A program made the position numbers and the translations under genes. Below, one piece after another: positions 21,401 through 27,310 of a stretch of 64,000 bases of DNA. A model generated the notes under the pieces. It was not told the DNA's origin. It saw only the letters and a program-made list of their open reading frames with translations, and searched no databases. Source of the stretch: Arion vulgaris (taxonomy: Eukaryota > Mollusca > Gastropoda > Stylommatophora > Arionidae). Where the stretch lies: positions 15,062,875 to 15,126,874 of the forward strand of contig CM036775.1 of the NCBI GenBank assembly GCA_020796225.1. Reading direction: 5' to 3'. Numbering within the stretch: position 1 is the stretch's first letter; every line of letters starts with the position of its first letter.

Positions 21401-22298
21401 GATAGGACACACATTGAGAAGGTCGATCAGAAGAAATGCCAGACATGCACTGTTTTGGAACCCGCAGGGAAAGAGCATCATTAGGAGTAGGGAAAGGCCT
21501 AGAAATACCCGGAGAAGAGAGCTGGAGACTGATATTAAAAGGATAGGCAAGACGTGGAAAGAATTGGAAGGGATGGCAAAAGGGAGAGGAAGGGCTGGAA
21601 GAAGTGTGTTGAATACCTGTGCTCTGTTGGGAGTTGAAAAGTGAAGAAGAAGGTAGTGGATAAGATGGTAGTGGTAAATAAAGATGGTTGTAAAGAAGAT
21701 GGTGATGAGGAAGTGGTTGGTGATGAAGATGATTGTCAAGAAGATGGTGATGAAGAAGTGGTTGGTGATGAAGATGGTTGTCAAGAAGATGGTGTCAAGA
21801 AGATGTGATGAGGAGTTGGTGATGAAGATGGTTGTCAGAAGATGGTGATGAAGATGGTGCAAGATGGTGATGGGGTTGGTGATGAAGATGGTTGTCAGAA
21901 GATGGTGATGAGGAGTGGTTGATGAAGATGGTTGTCAAGAAGATGGTGATGAGGAGTTGGTGATGAAGATGGTTGTCAAGAAGATGGTGATGAGAAAGTG
22001 GTTGGTAATGAAGATGGTTGTCGGAGTGATGTGACATCAGTTCAGTAAATCAATAAACCAAGCAGAGGAGGAGCAGGATGATGAAAATGATGACAGGTAG
22101 AAATAGGAAGATAATGGTGACAAATAGAAATAGATAGAAAATGATGACAAATAGGAAGAAAATAATGACATATAGAAATAGATAGAAAATGACAAACAGG
22201 AAGAAAATAATGACAGGAAGAAAATGATGACAGGAAGAAAATGATAACAAAACACACAAAAAAAAGGCTGACCTGTTGATCCGTAAGTAGGATGTCAT
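221..22298 (-). CDS. GCNT: Core-2-type beta-1,6-N-acetylglucosaminyltransferase gene (GCNT family, GT14), nine exons
   Basis: The family transfers GlcNAc from UDP-GlcNAc in beta-1,6 linkage to branch mucin-type O-glycans or related chains, as a type II membrane protein in the Golgi. Nine exons on the minus strand join with consistent codon phase and GT-AG borders into 492 residues plus stop. Visible in order: a short cytoplasmic N-terminus, a signal anchor (about residues 31-46), a stem, then the GT14 domain with [46 protein letters not shown] and LFANKF. In mouse C2GnT-1 the equivalent Glu is the catalytic base and the equivalent Arg/Lys pair contacts UDP; here they are about E361, R422/R423 and K445. 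The protein is longer than human GCNT1 (428 aa), mostly in the N-terminal half. Three single-base deletions (exon 4; exon 7 twice) break the frame as given. Residue numbers assume those bases restored. The exact acceptor sugar cannot be read from sequence. Confidence 0.93.
525..730 (-). mobile_element. SINE-F, short element with (CATAA)n tail
   Basis: On the minus strand the body contains the CCAGACAGTGTCGTCTTCGT motif and ends in a TTATG/CATAA repeat. Related copies lie at 34015-34186 (with target duplication) and 43185-43345. It sits in intron 8. Confidence 0.6.
735..1210 (-). mobile_element. Non-LTR retrotransposon fragment, RNase H part
   Basis: The minus strand encodes [14 protein letters not shown] and neighbouring residues like the RNase H domain of the LINE at 26085-27090 (LSDSMSMIRKVESG). 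It is truncated at both ends and carries a local inversion (802-876). Confidence 0.7.
1507..1972. repeat. 20-bp minisatellite
   Basis: About 23 copies of a 20-bp unit containing CATGTACTTGTTGTCACAAT. Some copies lack three bases or carry a TG insertion. The ORFs over it are repeat artefacts. It is in intron 8. Confidence 0.95.
1988..2165 (+). mobile_element. SINE-D 5' part
   Basis: It starts GGTCTCGGTGGTGTAGAAG and continues through the family marker CTGATCTCAGTGTAGGTGAG. It is 3'-truncated compared with 3600-4065 and 41607-42297. Confidence 0.65.
2185..2440 (-). mobile_element. SINE-G type 1
   Basis: On the minus strand it shares with a dozen copies in the window a 5' part around the TGTTACTATTCTTTGC complement, a central domain (decayed here) and a 3' end related to TGGTCAATATGTAGCGTTTG with a GAA-rich tail. 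Confidence 0.7.
2498..2582 (-). CDS. GCNT: GCNT exon 8
   Basis: This is a short 85-nt exon with acceptor TTTGGTTGCAG and donor CAG/GTATGC. It encodes [18 protein letters not shown] then GVGWLDSKG, matching the family segment ARFVxW ahead of the conserved Pro-Cys. It starts with two bases and ends with two bases, fitting exons 7 and 9. A 16-bp array begins about 30 bp upstream of the acceptor. Confidence 0.9.
2610..3064. repeat. 16-bp minisatellite
   Basis: About 27 copies of a TTGTAGTGAAATTAAG unit, with several copies shortened by three or four bases. It begins about 30 bp upstream of the exon 8 acceptor, in intron 7. Confidence 0.95.
3170..3560. repeat. Unclassified interspersed family K
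   Basis: The stretch is repeated at 9995-10260 and in part at 47295-47350. It is open on both strands for about 90 codons. The left end holds a CCAGTATA/TATACTGG-type inverted motif seen again at 31190-31270. I do not recognise a protein family; a DNA-transposon remnant is one possibility. Confidence 0.5.
3600..4065 (-). mobile_element. SINE-D, nearly full length
   Basis: The minus strand reads the marker CTGATCTCAGCATAGGTGAG, a central part with TTCACCATCTTCTAAATTAC, and a 3' end near CACTAAAGTGCAGGGATGAT. It matches 41607-42297 and 56262-56640. Intron 7. Confidence 0.65.
4085..4520 (-). mobile_element. RTE-like LINE 3' fragment (family 3 relative)
   Basis: The minus strand encodes [20 protein letters not shown] then [12 protein letters not shown], the post-RT segment common to RTE-like LINEs (x-x-W-x-G-H-x-x-R-M), with a preceding [10 protein letters not shown] piece. 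It is broken by frame changes. Confidence 0.75.
4690..5105 (-). mobile_element. LINE reverse transcriptase fragment joined to C2H2 tail
   Basis: The minus strand encodes [20 protein letters not shown] with the RT catalytic YADD box, then the [20 protein letters not shown] strand. About 150 bp later another frame encodes [14 protein letters not shown] and TSHLRTH, the C2H2 finger found at the end of such LINEs. Several hundred residues between them are missing, so the copy is internally deleted. Confidence 0.8.
5165..5465 (+). mobile_element. LINE C-terminal Cys/His fragment
   Basis: The plus strand reads [17 protein letters not shown], a stop, then [14 protein letters not shown]. This is the C-x-C...H...C knuckle after the RNase H domain in I/Jockey-like LINEs (compare 59046-59690). 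It ends about 50 bp from GCNT exon 7. Confidence 0.7.
5511..5735 (-). CDS. GCNT: GCNT exon 7: catalytic Glu region (two -1 frameshifts)
   Basis: The acceptor is CTTACTCCACAG and the donor GTATCA. It encodes [19 protein letters not shown] and FMLASR; after one missing G near 5647-5649 it continues [12 protein letters not shown]; after one missing C near 5611-5614 it continues [17 protein letters not shown] and STLNHNP. The FPDES Glu aligns with the catalytic Glu known in the family. As given, a TAG follows ASRV. Restoring both bases gives 227 nt and the right phases on both sides. Confidence 0.9.
5736..5930. repeat. Tandem copies of the exon 7 acceptor region
   Basis: The sequence around the exon 7 acceptor (plus strand GTGGCTGTGGAGTAAGG) recurs at about 5817-5851 and 5888-5920 as GTGGGTGTGGAGTGAGG. 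In both copies the splice AG is AC. A related AAGCTTCTACAGC motif recurs at 7541-7575. Confidence 0.65.
5935..6360 (+). mobile_element. RTE-like LINE 3' end, family 1
   Basis: The plus strand encodes [31 protein letters not shown], then a basic GRRRRPRRR stretch and [12 protein letters not shown]. Copies lie at 24625-24975, 33520-33775 and 49655-50060. It ends with a GAT/TGA-rich tail. Stops show it is dead. Confidence 0.8.
6361..6866. other. AT-rich intron sequence, nothing recognised
   Basis: This is intron 6 sequence with a short TA run near 6462-6478 and a small palindrome around CCCGATATTTCGGG (about 6518). I see no ORF, splice-bounded exon or known repeat. Confidence 0.5.
6867..7056 (+). 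mobile_element. SINE-A, tRNA-derived
   Basis: The head has an A box (TAGCGTGTTGG) and a B box (GGTTCAATTCC). The body carries CAGATTTACGGTGTTCGTGG and CATGGCACCGAGC, and the copy ends in an A-rich tail. It is one of twelve copies seen in the window. Intron 6. Confidence 0.85.
7057..7569. other. Intron 6 sequence, nothing recognised
   Basis: This is AT-rich and without supported exon, ORF or repeat, apart from the AAGCTTCTACAGC motif near 7541 shared with 5780-5880. Confidence 0.45.
7570..7790 (+). mobile_element. RTE-like LINE 3' end, family 4
   Basis: The nucleotide sequence matches 24060-24275, 57300-57500 and 63535-63740 (AGGAGAAATGATCAACGAAT; GAGAAATTACTTGC). It encodes the [17 protein letters not shown] type of C-terminus. 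It ends only about 20 bp from the exon 6 donor. Confidence 0.75.
7809..7973 (-). CDS. GCNT: GCNT exon 6: GT14 core
   Basis: The acceptor is TTCTTGTACAG and the donor is CAG/GTTAGT. It encodes [12 protein letters not shown] and [17 protein letters not shown] followed by [19 protein letters not shown], an almost canonical GCNT block (Cys-Met-x-Asp-Leu; Asn/Gly-x-x-Phe-Pro). The exon is 165 nt, intact, and phase-consistent with its neighbours. A second copy of its acceptor and first bases lies at about 8501-8588. Confidence 0.96.
8058..8475 (+). mobile_element. 5'-truncated LINE, family 2, with target duplication
   Basis: It encodes [32 protein letters not shown] and [15 protein letters not shown] in shifting frames, and ends in a (GAA)n tail. 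The 12-bp AATATAACCAAC flanks it at 8046-8057 and 8476-8487. It sits in intron 5. A longer inverted relative lies at 20282-20870. Confidence 0.85.
8501..8588. repeat. Tandem copy of the exon 6 acceptor region
   Basis: It repeats 7947-8026 with few changes, including the acceptor TACAG and the first 27 or so exon bases, but with an extra base that would shift the frame. The LINE at 8058-8475 was later inserted between the two copies. Confidence 0.8.
8597..8805. mobile_element. SINE-G 3' end fragment followed by SINE-A (minus)
   Basis: 8597-8652 (+) is the SINE-G terminus (CACAAAGAGTGGTTTAACAA...GAAGAAGAA). 8663-8805 (-) is a SINE-A copy whose head has lost the segment with the B box. Intron 5. 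Confidence 0.7.
8847..9041 (-). CDS. GCNT: GCNT exon 5: start of catalytic domain
   Basis: The acceptor is CTCTATTTTCAG and the donor is GTAAGT. It encodes [18 protein letters not shown], then [10 protein letters not shown] and [10 protein letters not shown], which closely follow the family's nucleotide-sugar binding start of the GT14 domain. The exon is 195 nt with 64 complete codons; the flanking split codons fit exons 4 and 6. No break is seen. Confidence 0.95.
9210..9660 (-). mobile_element. RTE-like LINE 3' end, family 3, with tail
   Basis: It is the inverse of 16885-17432, from the CCAAACCTGGAC region through to the tail CAGGATAAGAAGAGATTTCT. The tail is the progenitor-type sequence of the 42-bp minisatellite at 17433-19586. 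Intron 4. Confidence 0.8.
9711..9970 (+). mobile_element. SINE-B, tRNA-derived
   Basis: The head starts GTCTCTGTGGCTAAGTAGTT (A box) and has a B-box-like GGTTCGAATTC. The body has CCAGAGACCCCTAGGATTGT. Copies lie at 33228, 41008, 41653, 44908, 46584 and 53764. Intron 4. Confidence 0.85.
9995..10260. repeat. Family K copy
   Basis: It repeats 3240-3480 (TGCACTCCAGGCAGACCCAT; TTTTAGTGTCTTCATCCAAC). Function unknown. Confidence 0.6.
10261..10629. other. Intron 4 sequence, nothing recognised
   Basis: No ORF, exon or repeat could be supported here. Confidence 0.4.
10630..11083. repeat. Irregular minisatellite of GGTAGACAG-type units
   Basis: Units of about 17-33 bp built from GGTAGACAGG, GGTAAGCTAG and AGATGAGTAG, with a roughly 65-bp higher-order unit from about 10850. 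It ends about 10 bp from the exon 4 donor. Confidence 0.9.
11093..11231 (-). CDS. GCNT: GCNT exon 4 (carries a -1 frameshift)
   Basis: The acceptor is TTTTGTCAG and the donor is GTAAGT. The first frame encodes [12 protein letters not shown], then [19 protein letters not shown], typical of the GCNT Cys-x-x-Phe-Ile segment. After about 11115 the homology continues in another frame as ENFPVAYA, which joins exon 5 (IMMYRD). One base is missing near 11111-11117, at a G next to an A run. With it restored the exon is 140 nt and both junction phases fit. The exon is hemmed in by minisatellites on both sides. Confidence 0.9.
11267..14025. repeat. 28-bp minisatellite, about 100 copies
   Basis: The unit is AACAAGAAAACACAGGTGTA plus ACAGACAT, with common 24-25 bp variants lacking AACA and frequent one-base deletions. 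It fills most of intron 3 and begins about 35 bp from the exon 4 acceptor. Minus-strand ORFs of up to 993 codons over it are artefacts of the repeat. Confidence 0.97.
14157..14612. repeat. Long CT-rich microsatellite
   Basis: A tract of TTTC, TCTC and TCTG repeats with few interruptions. On the transcribed minus strand it is a purine tract that starts about 9 nt after the exon 3 donor. Confidence 0.95.
14621..14744 (-). CDS. GCNT: GCNT exon 3: stem, first conserved Cys region
   Basis: The acceptor is TGGTACAG and the donor is CAG/GTTAGT. The exon encodes about 41 residues ending with [14 protein letters not shown] and YSLQ. This matches the family pattern of a Cys followed by a Gly-Asp pair and an acidic/basic helix ahead of the catalytic domain. 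It ends on a full codon, as exon 4 requires. A CT tract starts about 9 bp past its donor and a 31-bp array starts about 60 bp before its acceptor. Confidence 0.88.
14805..16010. repeat. 31-bp minisatellite in two subfamily blocks
   Basis: Block 1 (14805-15235, about 14 copies) and block 2 (15240-16010, about 25 copies) share GATGGAACAAGACA and the 31-bp period but differ in the other half (ACATACGATGAACT against TATATGACATGCA). It lies in intron 2 next to the exon 3 acceptor. Confidence 0.95.
16275..16690 (+). mobile_element. Non-autonomous element, hAT-like family M
   Basis: It starts near CCAGCTTTCCCAATGTGGGC with a GC-rich GGCGGACCGCCCC palindrome and ends near GCAAAGTGGGCTGAAAAAG. It matches 59687-60150 along its length and 47130-47290 in part. 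The ends resemble hAT termini, but no clean target duplication was found. Confidence 0.55.
16730..16870 (+). mobile_element. SINE-G 3' fragment
   Basis: It carries ACTGGCACAGCATACAATCG and CACAAAGAGTGGTTTAACAA and ends GAAGAAGAT, as in the other type 1 copies. Confidence 0.65.
16885..17432 (+). mobile_element. RTE-like LINE 3' end, family 3
   Basis: The plus strand encodes [21 protein letters not shown] and [10 protein letters not shown], then [14 protein letters not shown], with frame breaks. This is the region after the RT domain in RTE-like LINEs. Its tail runs without a gap into the 42-bp array. Confidence 0.85.
17433..19586. repeat. 42-bp minisatellite grown from a LINE tail, about 51 copies
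   Basis: Unit: TTGACCTGACGCTGTGAGGC followed by AAACAGTTTTAGAAATCTCTTC. It resembles the tail of LINE family 3 read on this strand (CAGGATAAGAAGAGATTTCT in the opposite sense). Copies after about 18650 are more uniform than those at 18030-18650. Because 42 is divisible by 3, ORFs stay open in more than one frame; they are not genes. Intron 2. Confidence 0.95.
19668..19930 (-). mobile_element. SINE-G type 1
   Basis: The minus-strand copy runs from the GCAAAGAATAGTAACACTGC side to the GAA-rich tail at the left. It lies about 60 bp downstream of the GCNT exon 2 donor, in intron 2. Confidence 0.75.
19990..20253 (-). CDS. GCNT: GCNT exon 2: signal anchor and stem
   Basis: The acceptor is a T-rich tract ending TTCAATAG; the donor is CAG/GTATGT. 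The exon encodes 87 full codons with no Met. It begins GSTRFLLWV, has a hydrophobic segment [14 protein letters not shown] flanked by Arg (type II anchor), then an acidic stem ending DLHQDVAT. Both ends are split codons (one base in, two bases out), which fit exons 1 and 3. The sequence is not conserved enough to identify alone; assignment rests on phase, strand and topology. Confidence 0.82.
20282..20870 (-). mobile_element. RTE-like LINE 3' end, family 2
   Basis: The minus strand encodes [38 protein letters not shown], then [20 protein letters not shown], the longest copy of this family here, with a (GAA)n end. Its tail lies about 30 bp upstream of the exon 2 acceptor. Confidence 0.85.
20930..21200 (+). 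mobile_element. LINE C-terminal fragment
   Basis: The plus strand reads a WRWFGHI motif, then [20 protein letters not shown] and [12 protein letters not shown], an RTE-like C-terminus, in two frames. Confidence 0.65.
21330..21650 (+). mobile_element. LINE C-terminal fragment, family 9
   Basis: The plus strand encodes [40 protein letters not shown] and [13 protein letters not shown], ending at a stop. The same family is split by nested insertions at 44735-45990. Confidence 0.75.
21655..22255. repeat. Two purine-rich minisatellites
   Basis: 21655-22030 has imperfect 45-48 bp units built from GATGGTTGTCAAGAAGATGG. 22075-22255 has units of AAATAGGAAGAAAATGATGA type. The second ends about 15 bp from the exon 1 donor, so on the transcribed strand intron 1 opens with a pyrimidine-rich array. 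Confidence 0.9.
22273..22298 (-). CDS. GCNT: GCNT exon 1, coding part (start codon)
   Basis: The ATG at 22298-22296 has A at -3 and opens MTSYLRIN. The exon ends with two bases of a split Arg codon before the donor GTCAGC at 22272. The phase matches exon 2 exactly. The same frame stays open upstream to about 22442, so an earlier start is possible, but this Met gives a normal short cytoplasmic tail before the membrane anchor. The 5' UTR extent is unknown. Confidence 0.72.
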
Positions 22299-22384
22299 GC
22301 TGATTTTCCTGCTGCCAGTGTTGCAAGCGGGGCACAAGCATGGCGTCTTAGAGCGAAAACTTACATACACAAACCAATTGAACA

Positions 22385-22860
22385 CCCGGGCAAAGGTCCA
22401 ACCGCTATTCATGTAGATAAATCCCAACGAACACACACACAAAAAGATGAGCAGTTATCCGACAAACTCCTGATAGTTCTTGTAGAAGATTTCCTGAAGG
22501 TCTTCACACGCCGCCAGAACAAACTGCAAGTGTTATCTTCCGCAATTAATCCAAGCGCTATTCATGTAGATATATCCCACCGCAGACACAAACAAAATAA
22601 GGAGCAGTTGTCTGAGAAACTTGTGTAGAGGATTTTCCAATATTTCCTGAAGGTCTCACTCGGCGGAATAAACTGCAAGTGTTATCTTCCGCAATGAATC
22701 CAAGAGCTATTCCTGTAGATATATCCCACCGCACACACACACACACACAAAATTATGTGCAATTGTCCGAGAAACTTGTGCAGAAGATTTTCCAATATTC
22801 CCTGAAGGTTTTCAGTCAGTGCCGGAACAAACTGCAAGTATTATGTTCCGCATTTTATCC
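22385..22860. repeat. Tandem ~150-bp repeats upstream of the GCNT start codon
   Basis: About three copies with GCTATTCATGTAGATA at 22402, 22557 and 22706. Each includes AACTGCAAGTGTTATCTTCC and a short CA run. They lie 90-560 bp upstream of the start codon, where promoter or 5' UTR sequence is expected. No TATA box or initiator stands out. Confidence 0.75.
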
Positions 22861-23222
22861 AACTGGCCTGTGTTTCAAATGTGGAAAGTTGAGCAGCGAA
22901 AAATCAAGAAAATGTTTCAATACTGTTTGCTTTAAGCTGCTCTTTGGGAGTTTAATATGTTTAACAGTAAAACTATAGTTTAGAAGTCCGAAGAAGAGAT
23001 ATTGAAGTCCCACATATACTCATAATGGATGGATTGAGTGGTGTTAGTATGGTTCTGATGGTGAACTCTTGCTAGGAAAGGGACATGAAGCTAGCTTGGC
23101 TGTTTTGGATGTTTTTCAGATTTTGTGTGATGGCTGTTTTGGATAAGTTCAAGTTTCATGTCATGTGGTGTTGGGATGTTTTGGGTTTGAGTCCTTTACA
23201 GTAGATTTTAGGGAAATCAGTA
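22861..23222. other. Upstream sequence, nothing recognised
   Basis: No gene, splice-bounded exon or repeat copy could be supported. Confidence 0.4.
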
Positions 23223-23552
23223 CACTTTGGGCAATGAGTACAATTTGGGCAATGAGTTCTGGTACCTGGGCACTTTGGGCAATGAGTTCTGGTACCTGGA
23301 CACTTTGGGCAATGAGTTCTGCTATTTGGACACTTTGGGCAATGAGTTCTGGTACCTGGGCACTTGGGCAATGAGTTCTGGTACCTGGACACTTTGGGCA
23401 ATGAGTTCTGCTATTTGGACACTTTGGGCAATGAGTTCTGGTACCTGGGCACTTGGGCAATGAGTTCTGGTACCTGGTCACTTTGGGCAGTGAGTTCTGG
23501 TACCTGGACACTTTAGGCAATGTTCTCTGCTATCTGGACACTTTGGATGGTT
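23223..23552. repeat. 30-bp minisatellite
   Basis: About 11 copies of GGGCAATGAGTTCTGGTACC plus TGGACACTTT, alternating with a variant containing TGCTATTTGG every second or third unit. Overlapping ORFs are artefacts. Confidence 0.95.
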
Positions 23553-23884
23553 AGCTCTGTCAATCTTGCATGTTGTGAATTATGTGTGGAAGAAATCTGT
23601 CAAGTTGATCATGTAATGCCGTAGATGGTTTGGAATACAAAAAAATTCCTTTCAAGCAGTTCTTGTGATTAGTGTGGAGACGTTCACGAGACACACCTTC
23701 ACGGTTTGTTTCTTACAGGAAAAGTTGATCTGTAGAAGAGAAGAAAAAGAAACATTTTTTAACATACTCAAATGTGCATGAGCAAATCAGTTATGTTAGT
23801 AATTAGTGGTTGGTTTGTTTTTGTTTGTTAAGAAGAAGATTAAAACCTCTGCCAATGCCGGTTCCAAGCCCGGATGAAAAGGAG
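23553..23884. other. Intergenic sequence, nothing recognised
   Basis: No ORF, exon or repeat supported. Confidence 0.4.
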
Positions 23885-24275
23885 GAGGACTTGTGCGTGA
23901 GGCCAGCTACCTCATCACAAGAAATTTAATGAGCTACAGAAACTTGCAAGAAAAGACAATAAAATGGAACGAATTCAGGAGAAGTGATGAAATCAGAGAA
24001 ATGTCTGGAAAACCACTAGTAACAACTGTTATAAGAAAGAGAAGATGGAGATATGTTGGAGGAGAAATGATCAACGAATATCAAAGCAGGCATTGAAGTG
24101 AGATGCAAAGGGTTGAAGAAAGAGAGGACGACCTAAGGAGATCCTGAAACGAACTTTGATGAGAGAGGCAAGAAATACCAGTCTCAGTTCCATGGAGGAG
24201 ATTGAGCGAGTTGCCCAGGATAGAGTGATATGGAGAAATTACTTGCAGGCCCTATGTAATGTATAACTGCCAGAG
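23885..24275 (+). mobile_element. RTE-like LINE 3' end, family 4
   Basis: The plus strand encodes WNEFRRSDEIREMSGKPLVT and TVIRKRRWRYVG, then loses frame before the conserved terminus. A matching but longer copy is at 57040-57510. Confidence 0.8.
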
Positions 24276-24399
24276 GAATTATTATATTATAAGTAAAGAA
24301 ACACACCGTTCAACCTAACGTGAACCTTATTTTGGTTATATCACAGCGTGTAGGCCAAAAAGCATGAATAATAATAATTGACTCCTTTCAGAGAATCCA

Positions 24400-25100
24400 A
24401 GTTATATCATCATCATCATCAGGTGTAGTACCGGCTGGCGTAGATGATCATGGATCTCCACAAACCTCTGTCTCTGGTGTTTGCTATAATCTCAGATGTT
24501 GACATTCCTCCGTGCTAAGAAGTCAGGACATTCAACATTTTCTCTCTGTATCTTCCTCTGTCTCGTCTAACCTTGATTTTACTGGTTGTTACAAAGTGTT
24601 CTAAACCTCCCTTCCTCATTCATCATCAAGGTGCTTATCCTTTATAGGACGTTGCTCTCTTTGCAGTACATCTGAAATTCACTCTGTCTCTAGCCAGTTC
24701 ACCCACTTCGTCGATGGTCATATTCATGGTTTCTTTAATACCTTGTAACCATCTTTTTCTTGGTCTGCGTCCTGGGACCCTGCCCTCTAGTATTGTTCTT
24801 TCCAGGCCATCTGACGCTTGATGTGACCAAAGTATGTAATTTTTCTGTATAGTATGTTGTTTATCAGCCAATTCTCGTTAACATTTAGTTCTTTCAGGAC
24901 ATCAGTGTTCTTTCTTTTTCTGTCCATGGTATTCATAGGATCTTTCTGCAGCATTTAGTTTCGAAGGACCCTTCCTTATTACATGTTCGAAAAATGATGA
25001 CTGCCTCTTTCTTACATTGATAATAAACTTTCTCTGTGTCTTGATCTCATTCAACACCTCAACATTAGTCATTTTAGCAGTCCAAGGGATCCTCATCATT
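24400..25100 (-). mobile_element. Three abutting LINE 3' fragments (families 8, 1 and 7)
   Basis: 24405-24620 matches 61395-61530 (family 8). 24625-24975 is family 1 ([35 protein letters not shown]). 24960-25100 is family 7 (EVLNEIKTQRKFIINVRKRQ). All are read on the minus strand, each 5'-truncated, and abut closely. Confidence 0.75.
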
Positions 25101-25144
25101 CCAAGTTATATAATTACCAATAAGTAATAAAGTAAACCAACATT

Positions 25145-25397
25145 TTCATACCTTGAGGTATATAGGGTAATAGAGTGTTAGATCTGTATTTTTCACTGAC
25201 TGTCTGCACACGATGGTTGATGTGGTCAACATCATGCCAGACACCTTTACTTCCCAGTGCTTCTTCTGGTACCCAATTAAGGCTGGGTCGGCCTAAGAGC
25301 TGTTACAGTTGGAAAAATACTCCACACCCGCTGTGGAATTGAACCCGAACCACTAGTCTAAGATGTGAGTTTACTAACAACTACGCTACTGCGGCTA
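25145..25397 (-). mobile_element. SINE-H, tRNA-derived
   Basis: On the minus strand the head has GTAGCGTAGTTGTTAGTAAA (A box) and GGTTCGGGTTC near the B-box position. The 3' end is the TATATACC(A/T)CGAGGTATG region. A close relative at 36355-36623 has a clear target duplication. Confidence 0.75.
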
Positions 25398-25460
25398 GTG
25401 AGTAGAGAACACTTTTAATCTGTACTGGACTCTAGAGGAAGTAGACAAGATATGTGGCTA

Positions 25461-25706
25461 CTAAAGGGATATGAAGGCGAAAGGGATATGAAGGCAAAGG
25501 GGTCTGCAAAGGGGTCTGCAAAGGGATATGAAGGAAAGGGTCTGAAGGCAAAGGGGTCTGAAGGCAAAAATGTCTAAAGGCAAAGGGGGCTGAAGGAAAG
25601 GGGGCTGAAGGCAAAGAGTCTGAAGGCAAAGAGTCTGAAGGCAAAGAGTCTGAAGGCAAAGAGTCTGAAGGCAAAGAGTCTGAAGGCAAAGGGGTCTGAA
25701 GACAAA
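25461..25706. repeat. 15-bp minisatellite
   Basis: About 15 copies of GAAGGCAAAGAGTCT and variants with GGGGTCT or GGGATAT. Confidence 0.9.
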
Positions 25707-25764
25707 GTATTGACTTCAGTTCACCAGGTTTCTCCATATGGCGTCCCTTTTGGCAGAGATGGCC

Positions 25765-25925
25765 CACCATCAGTATTTCACAAAGCCTGAACTCTGTAGC
25801 TCCATCAACAATCCTAGGATCTCATTTAAAAAAACCTGCATGTGAATCGGTCAAAAAATTCAAACTCACAACTTTCATCAGAATGACAAGCAAACATCTT
25901 AAGCACTTCGCCATAAAGACCCACT
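25765..25925 (-). mobile_element. Diverged SINE-B
   Basis: It keeps the CTGTAGCTCCATCAACAATC and CCTAGGATCTC markers and a decayed tRNA-like head ending at AAAGACCC. Confidence 0.55.
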
Positions 25926-26084
25926 ATATCTGTAAGATGTGTGTATAACTTGTTGGTTATGGGAATCATCCGCATGCATACTAGACACTGCGCGCCTATG
26001 GGTAAGTGTGATGTCAGATCTGATAGAAAATTGGTTGGTTATTCTTCGAACGCTCCGTATTGACCACTCGTGATTTGTATGTGA

Positions 26085-27090
26085 ATGCGATTCCTTCTTG
26101 ACCTCCCAACTATTGCTAACAGAATTGAAACTTGGAGGGTTCGATCATATCTAAGAATCAATGCAAACAAGGAACATCCTCTCCATGAAGAACTCATTAA
26201 AGAGAAAGGGTGTAGACTCAAGAGAAGCAGATCATGGCTGAGTCAGGCGGAAGATACGCTTAGGAAAATATGTGATCCTTCCGGAATTGAAACAGGAGAG
26301 GAATGGATTGCTGTGCCACATCAATTTCAAACTGCTTTCACCGTTATTACATCTATTAAGAAAAACTGCAAACAAAATAATCTATCACTGCTAACCGTGG
26401 AGATGGAGGCTCTCTTGAATGACATCATCAATGATACAGATGTGGTTATTTACACCGATGGTTCAGTCATTCGCCAACAACGCAGTGCGTGGGCTTTTTC
26501 AGCACGCTCAGGAGGAAAATAATAAGAGAGGCCAGTGGGGCCTACGCAACAACCACAAGTAGCTTGACAATGGAGGTTCGGGGGTTACGGAGGCGGTGAA
26601 CTGGTTGGCATCTCACAATTACTCCCGTGTTTTCATACTCAGTGACTCCATGAGCATGATTCGTAAAGTCGAATCAGGTATGGTGAGACGCAACTGGTGG
26701 AGGTACTGGTACAGACAATGATCAGAGAAATCACTTTCATTTTTGTCCCTGGGCACGCAGGAGTTAGGGGTAATGAACGAGTTGATAGATTGGCTGGCTT
26801 GGCTACAATATCAGAGGGAGCTGCCATGGATCGAAGTGACATTCTTCACGCATTGAGAGAGTCTTTCCGAACAGAGGAGTTTCAGGGCTGTGAATCCCAC
26901 TCGCTGACCAGATTGAAAGAGATGGGTGTCAATATTGGTGCAGCCCGAAAAGAACGACATACTAAATATGCAAAGAGATTGATTAATCAACATCGAACTG
27001 GCGTGTTGGCCGCTGACGCTGCTGGATTTGCTGAGGCGGAGATCGGAGCACCTATGGACATATCCGGAGTGCTATGATGATAGTCCTCAT
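26085..27090 (+). mobile_element. I/Jockey-like LINE: C-terminal part with RNase H domain
   Basis: The plus strand gives VRSYLRINANKEHPLHEELI, then VVIYTDGSVIRQQRSAWAFS (RNase H start with its catalytic Asp), a stop, and LSDSMSMIRKVESG, ITFIFVPGHAGVRGNERVDR and LAGLATISEG in other frames. GAARKERHTKYAKRLINQHR follows. At least one stop and two frame changes show it is inactive. It is the longest coding remnant of this family here; the 3' end is near TATCCGGAGTGCTATGATGA. Confidence 0.88.
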
Positions 27091-27104
27091 ATAACTGATA
27101 ACTG

Positions 27105-27310
27105 ATGTGATCTGAGCCTAAGAGTGATTGTACGTTGTGCCAGTTATGCGCCTACAAGTAGGCCAGCACATCCGATTTCTGGGCCGTTTTTATTTTACTC
27201 GGGCAATTTTCCTAGGCCCCTACCTCAGTCGCCTCTTATGACATGCCTTGTAGGTCACAGTGTTGCTAATTGTTGCTCCTTGCGAGCCCAGACGGCACTC
27301 GGCGCTGTGT
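27105..27310 (-). mobile_element. SINE-G type 1
   Basis: The copy lies directly after the LINE 3' end and shows the GTCGCCTCTTATGACATGCC central-domain complement. Confidence 0.75.

Noticed and set aside
22042..22442. Upstream open frame (CPAC-type Cys residues) as part of a sialyltransferase
   Set aside because: A weak CxCxxC resemblance in the 5' region only; nothing after it continues a sialyltransferase, while the downstream exons are clearly GCNT.
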